Positions 35,356 through 45,569 of a DNA stretch of 64,000 bases are shown piece by piece; positions within the stretch are counted from its first letter, which is position 1, and every line of letters begins with the position of its first letter. The DNA is from Rhizobium sp. SEMIA4064 (lineage in GTDB: Bacteria; Pseudomonadota; Alphaproteobacteria; Rhizobiales; Rhizobiaceae): assembly GCF_003025035.1 (NCBI RefSeq), contig NZ_PYJN01000005.1, positions 248,001 to 312,000 on the forward strand. Direction: 5' to 3'. Made by a program: the position numbers and the translations under genes. Under the pieces are notes generated by a model. That model saw only the letters and a program-made list of their open reading frames with translations. It did not search any database and was not told the origin of the DNA.

Positions 35356-36837
35356 ATGAGTTTGTCACTGTTGCTGTCGTGCCTGTCGATCATCGGCGCC
35401 CTTGCCTTCGTGCTGGGGCGGACGAGAGCGGCTGCACTGTCGGGCAACAGGTCCTCGGCCATGCATTCGCGGCTCGGCTATCACGGCGCCTATGCCGCCA
35501 TCTGGGCGGTATTGCCGGCATTGGCGCTGATCTGCGCCTGGCTGGTGATCAGTCCGGAGGTGATCGATCGTTTCGTGGTCGGTTCCTTTCCGGAGGAGGT
35601 GAAATCCCTTCCGACGGCCGAACTCAAACTCAGCTACAGCATGGTACGCAGCCTGGCCCATGGCATGCGCCAGCTCGATGACCAGGAACTTGCCGCCGTC
35701 GCCAACGGCTCGGCCGATCTTCAATTGGCCCTGGCGCAAAAAGGCGTCCCGCTCGCCGCCCGGCCGACCGGCTATATGATCGACGCCGCCAATCAATATA
35801 ACGGTATGCGGGGTGTGAGCCGTGTCGTCATGTCCGTCGCGGCCATCATTCTTTCGTTGCTCTGCGCCATCCACGGCTTGCGCGCCATCGCGCCGCGCTT
35901 TCGCGCCCGCAACCGGGTGGAGCAGGTCATTCTCGGCGGTCTGATCGTGGCCTCGTCCATCGCTGTGCTGACGACGGTCGGCATCGCTGCTTCGATGCTG
36001 TCGGAGGCCGCCCGCTTCTTCAACATGGTTCCTGCCGCCGAGTTCTTCTTCGGCACTGTCTGGGATCCGGGCTTTACCGGCGCCGGCGCGCGGACATCGG
36101 GTACCTTCGGCCTCATTCCGTTGCTGGCCGGCACGCTTTATATCGGCTTCGTCGCCATGCTGGTTGCGGTGCCCGTCGGGCTGTTTGCCGCGATCTACAT
36201 GGCCGAATATGCCTCGGCCCGCGTGCGCTCCATCGCCAAACCGATGCTTGAGGTGCTCGCGGGCATTCCAACCATCGTCTATGGCTTTTTTGCCCTGGTG
36301 ACCGTCGGGCCATTCCTGCGCGACATTTCCGCAGACATCAACGGCCTGCTGACGGGCAGTTACACGAGCTTCATCGAGGCGCAGAGTGTCCTGACTGCCG
36401 GCTTCGTCATGGGCGTCATGCTCATCCCCTACGTCTCCTCGCTGTCCGACGATATCATCATGGCCGTGCCGCGCTCGCTGCGCGATGGTTCGCTCGGCCT
36501 TGGCGCAACGCGGTCGGAGACGGTCAAGCGCGTCCTCCTGCCGGCCGCATTGCCGGGCATTGTCGGCGCGCTGTTGATGACGGCGTCGCGGGCGATCGGC
36601 GAGACCATGATCGTCGTATTGGCTGCCGGCGTTGCCGCCCGCATGCAGCTCGACCCCTTCGAGCCGATGACGACGGTCACCGTGAAGATCGTCAACCAGT
36701 TGACCGGTGACCTCGAATTCACCTCGCCGCAGACATTGGTTGCCTTCGCGCTTGGCATCACGCTCTTCGGCCTGACCTTGTGCCTGAACGTCTATGCGCT
36801 CTACATCGTGCGCCGGTATAGGGAGCAATACGAATGA
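35356..36837 (+). CDS. pstC: Phosphate ABC transporter permease PstC
   Basis: 493 residues, longer than the roughly 320 of E. coli; the surplus is an N-terminal region with two helices and a periplasmic domain (about 50-150) typical of Rhizobiales. The permease core begins near residue 250 and has the coupling loop PRSLRDGSLGLGATRSETVKRVLLPAALPGI (seen as ATRSETVKRVLLPAALPG). Stop overlaps the pstA start (ATGA). Confidence 0.93.
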   Translation: MSLSLLLSCLSIIGALAFVLGRTRAAALSGNRSSAMHSRLGYHGAYAAIWAVLPALALICAWLVISPEVIDRFVVGSFPEEVKSLPTAELKLSYSMVRSLAHGMRQLDDQELAAVANGSADLQLALAQKGVPLAARPTGYMIDAANQYNGMRGVSRVVMSVAAIILSLLCAIHGLRAIAPRFRARNRVEQVILGGLIVASSIAVLTTVGIAASMLSEAARFFNMVPAAEFFFGTVWDPGFTGAGARTSGTFGLIPLLAGTLYIGFVAMLVAVPVGLFAAIYMAEYASARVRSIAKPMLEVLAGIPTIVYGFFALVTVGPFLRDISADINGLLTGSYTSFIEAQSVLTAGFVMGVMLIPYVSSLSDDIIMAVPRSLRDGSLGLGATRSETVKRVLLPAALPGIVGALLMTASRAIGETMIVVLAAGVAARMQLDPFEPMTTVTVKIVNQLTGDLEFTSPQTLVAFALGITLFGLTLCLNVYALYIVRRYREQYE

Positions 36838-38168
36838 GCGATGTCGTATCTTCCGCCCCGTCGCCTGTTCCGCGCGGGCTAACACCCGGCACGCCGCTGC
36901 GGCGCGATATCGGCATCAGGCGACGCTACGCCGCTGAACGGCGTTTCCGCGCCTATGGCCTTGCCGCCGTTACCTTTGGCCTGGTCTTCCTCATCATCCT
37001 GGTCTCCACAGTGGTACGCCACGGCTATACCGCCTTTGTGCAGACCTCGATCACCCTGCCAATCGAGTTCACCGAGAAGGTCATCGATCCCTCAGGCAGG
37101 CGCGGCAGCGATCCGAAGGTGCTGATCGCGGCCAACTATCCCGTTCTCATCCGTGACGCCCTGGTGAAGGCGCTGGACATCGATCCTTCCAATCGGGCGC
37201 TCGTGCGCGAGGCGACGGAAATGGTATCGGACGGCGCGCGGATTGCCTTGCGCGAGAGGGTCCTGGCCGATCCGTCTGTCATCGGGAGGACGGTAAAGGT
37301 CACTTTCCTCGCCGGCGCCAATATCGACTCCGCCAACAAGGGACAGATCGACCTGACGGCCGACGAAAAGGATCGCAAGGTCTCCGATCGGCAAATTGCC
37401 TGGATGAAGCAGCTCGCCGCCACGGGCGCCCTGCACGAAGCGTTCAATTCCGGCCTGTTCCTGTCGGGCAATTCCAGTCGCCCGGAGGCTGCGGGCCTCG
37501 GCGTCGCGCTGATCGGCTCGTTCTATCTCATGCTGACCGTGCTGGTCCTGGCGCTGCCGGTCGGCGTTGCTGCCTCGATCTATCTTGAGGAGTTCGCGCC
37601 GAAGAACCGGCTGACGGATCTGATCGAGGTCAATATCAACAATCTCGCTGCGGTCCCGTCGATCGTCTACGGCCTGCTCGGGCTCTCGGTCTTCATCAAC
37701 TTCATGGGCCTGCCGCGTTCCGCCTCGCTGGTCGGCGGGCTGGTGCTGAGCCTGATGACGCTGCCGATGATCATTATCGCCACGCGGTCGGCGCTGCGTG
37801 CCGTGCCGCCGTCGATCCGCAGCGCTGCCCTCGGCCTAGGCGCTTCGCGCATGCAGGTGGTGTTCCACCATGTCCTGCCGCTCGCCATGCCCGGTATCTT
37901 GACGGGCACGATCCTCGGTCTGGCGCATGCGCTCGGCGAAACCGCGCCGTTGCTGCTGATCGGCATGGTCGCCTTCGTCGCCAATTATCCGGCGGGGCCG
38001 CTCGATCCTTCGACGGCCTTGCCGGTGCAAATCTACATGTGGGCGAGCGAAGCCGAGCGCGCTTTTGTAGAAAGAACCTCCGGGGCCATCATCGTCCTGC
38101 TCTTCTTCCTCGTTGCGATGAACATCGGCGCCATCCTGCTGCGCCGTCGCTTTGAGCGGCGCTGGTGA
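36834..38168 (+). CDS. pstA: Phosphate ABC transporter permease PstA
   Basis: 444 residues. First helix at about 42-65, a periplasmic insertion of about 140 residues rich in charged residues, then the permease core with [25 protein letters not shown] (loop [19 protein letters not shown]) and a C-terminal helix. The large periplasmic insert is the alphaproteobacterial form. Coupled to pstC by a four-base overlap; pstB starts 15 bases on. Confidence 0.93.
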   Translation: MSDVVSSAPSPVPRGLTPGTPLRRDIGIRRRYAAERRFRAYGLAAVTFGLVFLIILVSTVVRHGYTAFVQTSITLPIEFTEKVIDPSGRRGSDPKVLIAANYPVLIRDALVKALDIDPSNRALVREATEMVSDGARIALRERVLADPSVIGRTVKVTFLAGANIDSANKGQIDLTADEKDRKVSDRQIAWMKQLAATGALHEAFNSGLFLSGNSSRPEAAGLGVALIGSFYLMLTVLVLALPVGVAASIYLEEFAPKNRLTDLIEVNINNLAAVPSIVYGLLGLSVFINFMGLPRSASLVGGLVLSLMTLPMIIIATRSALRAVPPSIRSAALGLGASRMQVVFHHVLPLAMPGILTGTILGLAHALGETAPLLLIGMVAFVANYPAGPLDPSTALPVQIYMWASEAERAFVERTSGAIIVLLFFLVAMNIGAILLRRRFERRW

Positions 38169-38182
38169 CAGGAGGCGATGGA

Positions 38183-38998
38183 ATGAACATGATGACGGAA
38201 GCCGCGAGCGAAAAAGCACTGGCCAGGAAGATGATGACGATCCCCTATAAGATGATCGGCCAGGCTGTCTCGGTCTATTACGGCGACAAGCGTGCGCTGT
38301 TCGATGTCGACCTGAACATCCGCGCCAACACGGTCACCGCGCTGATCGGTCCTTCCGGCTGCGGCAAGTCCACTTTCCTGCGTTGCCTCAATCGCATGAA
38401 CGATACGATCGACACCTGCCGCGTCACCGGCAAGATCACGCTCGACGATCAGGATATATACGACAACAGCATCGACGTTGTTGAGCTGCGCGCCCGCGTC
38501 GGAATGGTGTTCCAGAAGCCCAATCCGTTCCCGAAGTCGATATACGAGAATGTCGCCTATGGCCCGCGTATCCATGGCCTGCATCGGTCCAAGACCGATC
38601 TCGACCATATCGTCGAAACCAGCCTTCAGAAGGCCGGGCTGTGGGGCGAGGTGAAGGACCGGCTTTTTGAGGCAGGGACCAGCCTCTCCGGCGGCCAGCA
38701 GCAGCGCCTTTGCATCGCCCGTGCCGTCGCTGTCAGTCCGGAGGTCATTCTCATGGACGAGCCGTGTTCGGCGCTCGATCCGATTGCCACCGCCAAAGTC
38801 GAGGAACTCATTCATGAGCTTCGGGAAAACTTCACGATCGTCATCGTGACGCATTCCATGCAGCAAGCAGCCCGCGTTTCGCAGCGTACCGCAATGTTTC
38901 ATCTCGGCCATCTGGTCGAGGAGAACGATACCGATAAGATGTTCACCAATCCCGATGATTTCCGCACGCAGGATTACATCATGGGCCGTTTTGGCTGA
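38183..38998 (+). CDS. pstB: Phosphate ABC transporter ATPase PstB
   Basis: 271 residues. Walker [10 protein letters not shown], signature [14 protein letters not shown], Walker [15 protein letters not shown]-loop VTHSMQQA, all as in PstB, plus the family-specific [24 protein letters not shown]-loop ([18 protein letters not shown]). GGAGG is positioned for the ATG at 38183; an upstream GTG inside pstA is disfavoured. Confidence 0.96.
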   Translation: MNMMTEAASEKALARKMMTIPYKMIGQAVSVYYGDKRALFDVDLNIRANTVTALIGPSGCGKSTFLRCLNRMNDTIDTCRVTGKITLDDQDIYDNSIDVVELRARVGMVFQKPNPFPKSIYENVAYGPRIHGLHRSKTDLDHIVETSLQKAGLWGEVKDRLFEAGTSLSGGQQQRLCIARAVAVSPEVILMDEPCSALDPIATAKVEELIHELRENFTIVIVTHSMQQAARVSQRTAMFHLGHLVEENDTDKMFTNPDDFRTQDYIMGRFG

Positions 38999-39050
38999 TG
39001 ATGCTCCCCCGCGCGGTTCCCTTCGCACCTTTCACCTTGAGGATAGAAAA

Positions 39051-39764
39051 ATGGTCTCTACACACATTCTCTCTGCTTATGACGAGGACCTGAAGTTCCT
39101 GACGCGCCGCATTTCCGAAATGGGCGGCCTGGCGGAGCAGATGGTCAGCGACAGCGTCCGCGCGCTGGTCAACGGCGATGCCGCTCTGGCGCAGAAGGTC
39201 ATCTCCGACGACGCCATTCTCGACCACGCCGAGCGCGAAGTCGGCGACAAGGCGATCGTCACCATCGCCCGCCGCCAGCCGATGGCTGCCGACCTTCGTG
39301 AAATCATGGGCTCCATCCGCATCGCTTCCGATCTGGAACGCGTTGGCGATCTCGGCAAGAACACCGCAAAGCGCGTCATCGCCGTGCAGGGCACCGGCGT
39401 TCCGCGGCGTCTCGCCCGCGGCATCGAACACCTCTCCGAACTGGCGCTCGTCCAGCTCAAGGAAGTGCTCGACGTCTACTCGACCCGTTCGCCCGACAAG
39501 GCCGTGTCGATCCGCGAGCGCGATGAGGAAATCGACGCCATGTACACCTCGCTCTTCCGCGAGATGCTGACCTACATGATGGAAGATCCGCGCAACATCA
39601 CCACCTGCACGCATCTTCTTTTCTGCGCCAAGAACATCGAGCGCATCGGCGACCATGCCACCAACATCGCCGAGACGATCTATTACATGGCGACCGGTGC
39701 CCAGCCCGAAGGCGAGCGCCCGAAGGACGATACCGCCAACACCGTCGGTGCAGTGACGGAATAA
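39051..39764 (+). CDS. phoU: Phosphate signalling protein PhoU
   Basis: 237 residues, two repeats of the PhoU three-helix unit, each with a metal-binding E/D-x3-D-like patch: ELALVQLKEVLDVYS in one half and the second ending ERIGDHATNIAETIYYM, the PhoU hallmark. Links PstB and PhoR to hold PhoR inactive in phosphate-rich conditions. The ATG at 39051 follows GAGGATAG. Confidence 0.95.
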   Translation: MVSTHILSAYDEDLKFLTRRISEMGGLAEQMVSDSVRALVNGDAALAQKVISDDAILDHAEREVGDKAIVTIARRQPMAADLREIMGSIRIASDLERVGDLGKNTAKRVIAVQGTGVPRRLARGIEHLSELALVQLKEVLDVYSTRSPDKAVSIRERDEEIDAMYTSLFREMLTYMMEDPRNITTCTHLLFCAKNIERIGDHATNIAETIYYMATGAQPEGERPKDDTANTVGAVTE

Positions 39765-39796
39765 AGTAGACGCCAAGAGAAGGAGACCAGAGGCGC

Positions 39797-40480
39797 ATGG
39801 TTCCGAGAGTAGCTGTTGTAGAAGACGAGGAAGCGCTAAGCGTTCTGCTGCGCTATAATCTCGAGGCGGAAGGCTTCGAGGTCGACACTATCCTGAGAGG
39901 CGACGAAGCCGAGCTGCGCCTCCAGGAGCGCATCCCCGATCTTCTGATCCTCGATTGGATGCTCCCCGGCGTGTCCGGCATCGAGCTCTGCCGTCGGCTG
40001 CGTATGCGGCCGGAGACGGAGCGCCTGCCGATCATCATGCTCACCGCTCGCGGCGAGGAAAGCGAGCGCGTGCGCGGCCTTTCCACCGGCGCGGACGACT
40101 ATGTCGTCAAGCCGTTCTCGACGCCGGAGCTGATGGCCCGCGTCAAGGCAATGCTGCGCCGAGCCCGCCCGGAGGTTCTGTCCACGGTCCTGCGCTGTGG
40201 CGATATCGAACTGGACCGCGAGACCCATCGCGTCCACCGCAAGAGCCGTGAAGTGCGGTTGGGGCCGACGGAATTCCGCCTGCTGGAATTCCTGATGTCA
40301 TCGCCCGGCCGTGTCTTCTCGCGCTCTCAGTTGCTCGACGGCGTGTGGGGGCACGATATCTATGTCGACGAACGCACCGTCGACGTGCATGTCGGCCGTC
40401 TGCGCAAAGCGCTGAATTTCTCCAATATGCAGGATGTCATCCGCACCGTTCGCGGCGCGGGTTATTCTATGGAGGCCTGA
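39797..40480 (+). CDS. phoB: Phosphate regulon response regulator
   Basis: 227 residues. Receiver domain (1-120) with acidic pair EDE near residue 9, phospho-acceptor in LILDWMLPGVSG (about D53), LTARGEE and the conserved K in DDYVVKPFS; OmpR-type winged HTH in the C-terminal 100 residues ending RTVRGAGYSME. Activates genes through Pho boxes such as 34164-34192. Confidence 0.96.
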   Translation: MVPRVAVVEDEEALSVLLRYNLEAEGFEVDTILRGDEAELRLQERIPDLLILDWMLPGVSGIELCRRLRMRPETERLPIIMLTARGEESERVRGLSTGADDYVVKPFSTPELMARVKAMLRRARPEVLSTVLRCGDIELDRETHRVHRKSREVRLGPTEFRLLEFLMSSPGRVFSRSQLLDGVWGHDIYVDERTVDVHVGRLRKALNFSNMQDVIRTVRGAGYSMEA

Positions 40481-40526
40481 TCGGGGAAACCCGGCGGGCC
40501 GTCCTCCAACATGGCGGCGGAAACAG

Positions 40527-40551
40527 AAAACGGGCCTTTCGGCCCGTTTTT
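40527..40551. terminator. Bidirectional terminator between phoB and gcrA
   Basis: AAAACGGGCC-TTTC-GGCCCGTTTT: a 6-bp GC stem with A- and T-tracts on each side, serving both convergent genes. Confidence 0.88.
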
Positions 40552-40568
40552 CATATGGTTGATATGGC

Positions 40569-41093
40569 TCAGTGTGCCGCCCGGCGCCGCTCATGCACGG
40601 GCTGGTAAGCCAGCCGCTGGTGGTAGGTGCAGTAGGGCGAGGAGTCCGGGCTGTCGTTGCCGCAGAAGTGAAAATCATCCTTCAGCGGGTCGCCGACCGG
40701 CCACTTGCAGGTGCGTTCGGTGAGTTCCGTCAGGCCGAGGCGGCGCGAGATCGGAACGACCACATTGGTGGCCGGGCGATATTCGATCTCGTGGACCGTA
40801 TCGATCTCGACCTCTTCCTTGAGCATCGTCGCACCCTGCTGGCGGGTAACCGTGCGGGTTGCAACGCGCGAGGCGTAATTCGGCGCCCGTGGGGCCGAGG
40901 TATTGCGCTTCGGCGCTCGAGCTGCGGTTGCTGCGCCACCGGCCTTCGCTCGGCCTGGCAGGCTCAAGCGATGCACTTTGCCGATGACGGCATTACGGCT
41001 GACACCACCGAGCTGTGCCGCGATCTGGCTGGCGCTCAAACCTTCGGACCACAGCTTTTTCAGCTTCTCGACGCGTTCGTCTGTCCAATTCAT
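40569..41093 (-). CDS. gcrA: Cell cycle regulator GcrA
   Basis: 174 residues. N-terminal HTH (MNWTDERVEKLKKLWSEG then ASQIAAQLGGVSRNAVIGKVHRL), the GcrA DNA-recognition domain; Ala/Lys-rich linker; C-terminal sigma-70 interaction region with CKWPVGDPLKDDFHFCGN and a final Cys pair (PYCTYHQ). Works with sigma-70 at promoters with CcrM-methylated GANTC sites. A dense GANTC group sits upstream of this gene. Confidence 0.95.
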   Translation of the reverse strand: MNWTDERVEKLKKLWSEGLSASQIAAQLGGVSRNAVIGKVHRLSLPGRAKAGGAATAARAPKRNTSAPRAPNYASRVATRTVTRQQGATMLKEEVEIDTVHEIEYRPATNVVVPISRRLGLTELTERTCKWPVGDPLKDDFHFCGNDSPDSSPYCTYHQRLAYQPVHERRRAAH

Positions 41094-41237
41094 GCCCTGT
41101 CTCCGCTGTCGCGTTTCTGATGGCAGAATCCCTCACCATTGCCTCGCATTGGGTCGAGGCGTGAAACGCTTTAAAATTGTGGTGACTAGTTCCGCCGCAT
41201 GCAGTCTAGTAATTGGTTTTTAACCTAGTGTGAGGCT

Positions 41238-41274
41238 GACTCCGTGACAAGAGTCGCGGGATTCTTGAGGAATC
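41238..41274. promoter_or_regulatory. Cluster of four GANTC (CcrM) sites upstream of gcrA and argD
   Basis: GACTC 41238, GAGTC 41251, GATTC 41260 and GAATC 41270 within 37 bp, where one per 256 bp is the random expectation; another lies at 41126. The cluster is 145-181 bases upstream of gcrA. The rest of 41094-41518 shows small hairpins but no gene. Confidence 0.75.
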
Positions 41275-41425
41275 GATTTCGAGGTTTTCCCCAACTTGCT
41301 ATACGTGAGTGGCATTTATGCAATATAACTTGTCGAAGAGATGGCCTCCCTCCGGAGGCGCTCTGCCGCACCTGCTAAATCGCCAGTTTTGTTGACATCG
41401 CAGTGCAAAACATCAATAGTGCTCA

Positions 41426-41450
41426 GGCCGCCGAAAGGCGGCATTTTTGA
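41426..41450 (+). terminator. Hairpin with T-rich tail upstream of argD
   Basis: GGCCGCC-GAAA-GGCGGC followed by ATTTTTGATTTT. TTGACA at 41392 and a weak -10 at 41415 lie just before it. It may end a short upstream transcript or sit at the 5' end of the argD message. Confidence 0.5.
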
Positions 41451-41518
41451 TTTTCCGGGGCCCGTTTCACACGAAGGAAACGACAGGCCCTAAAGGTTGT
41501 GATCGAGGAGAATGCGCC

Positions 41519-42718
41519 ATGGCTGAAACCGCGCCGCTTTATGACACCTACATGCGTGCTCCGCTGCGGTTCGAGCGAGGCGAGGGCGTGTGGCTGATCA
41601 CGGAGACCGGCGAGCGCTACCTCGATTTTGCCGCCGGCGTTGCGGTGAATTCGCTTGGCCACGCTCATCCCCATCTGGTTGCAGAGTTGAAGTCGCAGGC
41701 TGACAAGGTCTGGCACCTGTCCAACCTCTATGAGGTGCCGGGCCAGGAGAAATTGTCGAAGCGGCTGACGGACGCCACCTTCGCCGACAAGGTGTTCTTC
41801 ACCAATTCCGGAGCCGAGGCTCTGGAATGCGCCATCAAGACGGCGCGTCGCTACCAGTTCTTCAAGGGGCATCCCGACAGATACCATATCATCACCTTCG
41901 AAGGCGCCTTCCATGGCCGCACGATCGCGACGATCGCTGCCGGCGGCCAGGAGAAATACCTGGAAGGTTTCGGCCCGAAGGCCCCCGGCTTCGACCAGGT
42001 GCCTTTCGGCGATCTCGACGCCGTGCGTGCCGAGATTACCGGTGCTACGGCTGCGATCCTGATCGAGCCGGTGCAGGGCGAGGGCGGTATCCGCCCGGCG
42101 ACCAACGAGTTCCTGCGCGGCCTGCGTCAGATCTGCGACGAGCATGGCCTGCTTCTGGTCCTCGACGAGGTTCAGAGTGGCGTCGGTCGCACCGGCAAGC
42201 TCTTCGCCCATGAATGGGCCGGCATCACGCCGGATATCATGGCTGTCGCCAAGGGCATCGGCGGTGGCTTTCCGCTCGGCGCCTGCCTTGCGACCGCGGA
42301 GGCGGCCTCGGGCATGAAGGCGGGCACGCATGGCTCGACCTATGGCGGCAATCCGCTCGCCATGGCGGTCGGCAACGCCGTGCTCGATGTCGTGCTGTCG
42401 GATGGCTTCCTGCAGCATGTGCGCGATGTGGCCTTGGTCTTCCGCCAGGGTCTGGCCTCGCTCAAGGATCGTTTTCCGGATATTATCGAGGATGTCCGCG
42501 GCGAGGGGCTGCTGCTCGGCATCAAGGCTGCCATTCCGCAGTCGGATCTACTGCAGGCGATCCGCGCCGAACATCTGCTGGGTGTGCCGGCCGGCGACAA
42601 CGTCATCCGTCTGCTGCCGCCGCTGGTGGTCACGGCCGAGGAGGCGCGCGAAGGCCTTGTCCGTATCGAACGCGCTGCAGAATCTCTGCGCGCCGCCCGC
42701 GTCAAGAAGTCGGCTTGA
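41519..42718 (+). CDS. argD: Acetylornithine aminotransferase
   Basis: 399 residues, class III PLP aminotransferase. Converts N-acetylglutamate semialdehyde to N-acetylornithine (or reverse). The cofactor lysine is in [35 protein letters not shown] holds the PLP-stacking Asp; [12 protein letters not shown] is also typical. It may also act as DapC in lysine synthesis. Start at the ATG after GAGGAGAATG; argF follows after 73 bases. Confidence 0.95.
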   Translation: MAETAPLYDTYMRAPLRFERGEGVWLITETGERYLDFAAGVAVNSLGHAHPHLVAELKSQADKVWHLSNLYEVPGQEKLSKRLTDATFADKVFFTNSGAEALECAIKTARRYQFFKGHPDRYHIITFEGAFHGRTIATIAAGGQEKYLEGFGPKAPGFDQVPFGDLDAVRAEITGATAAILIEPVQGEGGIRPATNEFLRGLRQICDEHGLLLVLDEVQSGVGRTGKLFAHEWAGITPDIMAVAKGIGGGFPLGACLATAEAASGMKAGTHGSTYGGNPLAMAVGNAVLDVVLSDGFLQHVRDVALVFRQGLASLKDRFPDIIEDVRGEGLLLGIKAAIPQSDLLQAIRAEHLLGVPAGDNVIRLLPPLVVTAEEAREGLVRIERAAESLRAARVKKSA

Positions 42719-42791
42719 GTTCAACGCCTGCTGATCGGGGCGTTTTTGCCCTCACAGCGGGCGTTATCATTTCTGGAGTACAGGTAGGGAC

Positions 42792-43709
42792 ATGGCTTCA
42801 CCGAAACACTTTCTCGATCTCTCGGCCGTCGCGGCTGCCGATCTGCGCAGCATCATTGACGATGCCATCGTGCGAAAGCAGGCGCTGAAGGCAGGTGCGG
42901 CCGACAAGCCGCTGGCCGGCAAGATGCTGGCGATGATCTTCGAGAAGCCGTCCACCCGCACCCGCGTCTCCTTCGACGTCGGCATGCGCCAGCTCGGCGG
43001 CGAGACGCTGTTCCTGTCGGGTACGGAAATGCAGCTCGGCCGCGCCGAGACGATCGGCGATACGGCGAAGGTGCTGTCGCGCTATGTCGACGCGATCATG
43101 ATCCGCACGACCGAACATTCGCGCCTGTTGGAACTCGCCCAGCACGCGACCGTGCCGGTCATCAACGCGCTGACCGACGACACGCATCCCTGTCAGATCA
43201 TGGCCGACATCATGACCTTTGAGGAGCATCGTGGCCCGATCAAGGGTAAGACCATTGCCTGGACCGGCGACGGCAACAACGTGCTGCATTCGCTGGTCGA
43301 AGGAGCTGCCCGTTTCGGCTATCGCATGAACATGGCCGTACCCCTTGGTTCTGAGCCCAAGGATCACTATCTGAACTGGGCCCGCAACGAGGGCGCCGAA
43401 ATCATGCTCTCGCATGATGCCGACCGTGCGGTCGCCGGCGCCGATTGTGTGGTAACCGATACCTGGGTTTCCATGAATCAGGAGCACCGGGCCCGCGGTC
43501 ACAACGTCTTCCAGCCCTATCAGGTCAACGCGGCTTTGATGGCACAGGCCGGCAAGGACGCGTTGTTCATGCATTGCCTGCCCGCCCATCGCGGGGAGGA
43601 AGTGACGGACGAGGTGATCGACGGTCCGCAATCCGTTGTTTTCGATGAGGCGGAAAACCGCCTTCATGCGCAAAAATCGATTCTTGCTTGGTGCCTGGGC
43701 GCGATCTGA
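42792..43709 (+). CDS. argF: Ornithine carbamoyltransferase
   Basis: 305 residues. Makes citrulline from ornithine and carbamoyl phosphate. Carbamoyl-phosphate site [14 protein letters not shown] (STRTR), HPCQ motif, and the ornithine/catalytic loop [12 protein letters not shown] (HCLP). Forms an arginine operon with argD, probably continuing to hslO 47 bases downstream. Confidence 0.97.
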   Translation: MASPKHFLDLSAVAAADLRSIIDDAIVRKQALKAGAADKPLAGKMLAMIFEKPSTRTRVSFDVGMRQLGGETLFLSGTEMQLGRAETIGDTAKVLSRYVDAIMIRTTEHSRLLELAQHATVPVINALTDDTHPCQIMADIMTFEEHRGPIKGKTIAWTGDGNNVLHSLVEGAARFGYRMNMAVPLGSEPKDHYLNWARNEGAEIMLSHDADRAVAGADCVVTDTWVSMNQEHRARGHNVFQPYQVNAALMAQAGKDALFMHCLPAHRGEEVTDEVIDGPQSVVFDEAENRLHAQKSILAWCLGAI

Positions 43710-43756
43710 GGATATAGAACCGCGTTTGATGTCGCGGGCGCAGTAGGAGTAGAGCA

Positions 43757-44746
43757 ATGGCGGAAAGTGCAGCCTCGCTGGGTCAGTTTGATTTTGCCGG
43801 CGACGATCATGTCGTTCCCTTCCAGGTAGAGGGTCTTGATGTCCGTGGCCGCGCTGTGCAGCTCGGGCCGCTGTTGGACGCAATTCTCGCTAGGCACAGC
43901 TATCCGGCTCCTGTCGCGCGGTTGCTAGCCGAGGCGGTGGTGCTGACCGTATTGCTCGGCACTTCGCTGAAGTTCGAGGGCAAGTTCACCGTACAGACGA
44001 AGAGCGACGGACCGGTCGACCTTCTGGTCGCCGATTTTTCGACGCCGGAGAACGTGCGCGCCTATGCCCGCTTCGATGACGAGGCGCTGGCGCAGGCAGT
44101 GGCCGCCGGCAAGACCGAGCCGGAACAGTTGCTCGGCAAGGGCGTCCTCGCCTTCACCATCGATCAGGGTCGCTTCAGTCAGCCCTATCAGGGGATCGTG
44201 GCGCTCGACGGTGCGTCGCTCGAAGAGATTGCCGGCACCTATTTCCGCCAGTCGGAACAGATTCCGACGCGCGTCCGCCTCGGCGCTGCCGAATTGTTCG
44301 ATCGCGACGAGGCCGGCAAGCCGCGCCATCGCTGGCGGGCGGGCGGCCTTGTCGCGCAGTTCCTACCGGAAGCACCGGAGCGCATGCGCCAGCCGGATTT
44401 CCACGGCGGAGACGGCGACACGAGCCTGCGCGAACACGTCGAGGATGATGCCTGGGCGGAAGCCCGCACGCTGGTCGAGACCATCGACGCCGACGAATTG
44501 ACCGATCCGCAGGTCGGCACCGAGCGTCTGTTGTACCGCCTCTTCCATGAGCGCGGCGTGCGCGTCTACGAGCCCAAGGCGGTCTTCGACCGCTGCACCT
44601 GTTCACGCGACAAGCTGAAGGGCGTGTTGCGCGGCTTCTCCGCCGAGGAGATCGAAGCGAGCCAGGACAATGGCGAGATCGCCGTCACCTGCGAATTCTG
44701 TTCGACGACCTATCGCTTCGAGGTGTCCGAGGTGACGGAAGTCTGA
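43757..44746 (+). CDS. hslO: Hsp33 redox-regulated chaperone
   Basis: 329 residues. The C-terminal zinc/redox centre reads CTC then 28 residues later CEFC (CxC...CxxC), the switch that opens the holdase under oxidative unfolding. The N-terminal domain includes the GRAVQLGPLLDAILARHSYP segment. argF-hslO-apaG proximity is common in Rhizobiales. Confidence 0.95.
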   Translation: MAESAASLGQFDFAGDDHVVPFQVEGLDVRGRAVQLGPLLDAILARHSYPAPVARLLAEAVVLTVLLGTSLKFEGKFTVQTKSDGPVDLLVADFSTPENVRAYARFDDEALAQAVAAGKTEPEQLLGKGVLAFTIDQGRFSQPYQGIVALDGASLEEIAGTYFRQSEQIPTRVRLGAAELFDRDEAGKPRHRWRAGGLVAQFLPEAPERMRQPDFHGGDGDTSLREHVEDDAWAEARTLVETIDADELTDPQVGTERLLYRLFHERGVRVYEPKAVFDRCTCSRDKLKGVLRGFSAEEIEASQDNGEIAVTCEFCSTTYRFEVSEVTEV

Positions 44747-44851
44747 GCGATTTCAGGAAAAGGGCGGGATAGTTCTCCGTCCGGCATTGCGAAGAACAAA
44801 GAGATGAAACGGTGTTGCGGTTCCGCGAAAAGCTGAGCCGCTTCAATCGGC

Positions 44852-45244
44852 TCAGTTCAGCGTCCGCAGCAAGTTGGGCGTATCCAACGAAAAGGCTGGG
44901 ATTTTGACGTGAAACAGCTTCCCGTCGTCCGTCTCCATCTGGTAGTGGCCGAACATCATGCCTGAGGGTGTGTCGAGCGGACAGCCAGAAGAATATTCAT
45001 AGGTATCGCCGGGCCGCAGCCTCGGCTGCTCACCCACAACGCCGGGTCCGGTCACTTCGTCCACCATGCCGTTCTGATCGGTGATGTGCCAGTAGCGCGT
45101 CACCAGCCGCACGGAGACGGTCGAGTGGTTGGAAATCACGATGCGATAACCCCAGACGTAACGATCGTCATCCGGATCGGATTGCTCCTCCAGATAAAAG
45201 GGTTCGACAACAACTTCGATGTCGTGTGTTAGAGCGCGATACAT
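44852..45244 (-). CDS. apaG: ApaG protein (Co2+/Mg2+ efflux-associated)
   Basis: 130 residues with the fibronectin-III-like ApaG fold: [66 protein letters not shown]. Function is still unclear in bacteria. The ATG at 45244 is the family start; upstream codons lack similarity. It follows metZ on the same strand after 325 bases. Confidence 0.93.
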   Translation of the reverse strand: MYRALTHDIEVVVEPFYLEEQSDPDDDRYVWGYRIVISNHSTVSVRLVTRYWHITDQNGMVDEVTGPGVVGEQPRLRPGDTYEYSSGCPLDTPSGMMFGHYQMETDDGKLFHVKIPAFSLDTPNLLRTLN

Positions 45245-45569
45245 GCCTGACACCTTGGTCACTACTCCGAAACGTCGCGCGCTCAAACGAACGCACAAAG
45301 GACGCTCCAGCATTTTAAGTCTAGGGCACCTTATCCGCTTTCTATGATCCCACGGAAAGCGGGATACTTAGGGGTATCCTATAAAGCGACCTGTTCCGTC
45401 AAGGAATGGATTGGTGAAAACGCCTTTAGCGGATTAAATCCTTCGGATTTTCAGATGTTATGACTAACTCTAAAGGTTAATCGTCCGCGATCGAAAGTAT
45501 AGGCGCGCGGTCTGTTTTCAAGATGTGTAAGCCCGCCCGAACAATATTCAGGCGGGTTTGGGTAGAACG
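45245..45569. other. metZ-apaG intergenic region
   Basis: 325 bp with no supported gene. Near metZ, CCCGCC (45533-) and GGCGGG (45553-) form the likely metZ terminator stem (45529-45559); nearer apaG, GGATAC and GTATCC form a short dyad around 45361-45378. Confidence 0.5.

Noticed and set aside
35365..36885. 506-codon open frame on the minus strand across pstC
   Set aside because: Lies fully antisense to a clear permease gene; composition is an artefact of GC-rich codon use and it has no family resemblance.
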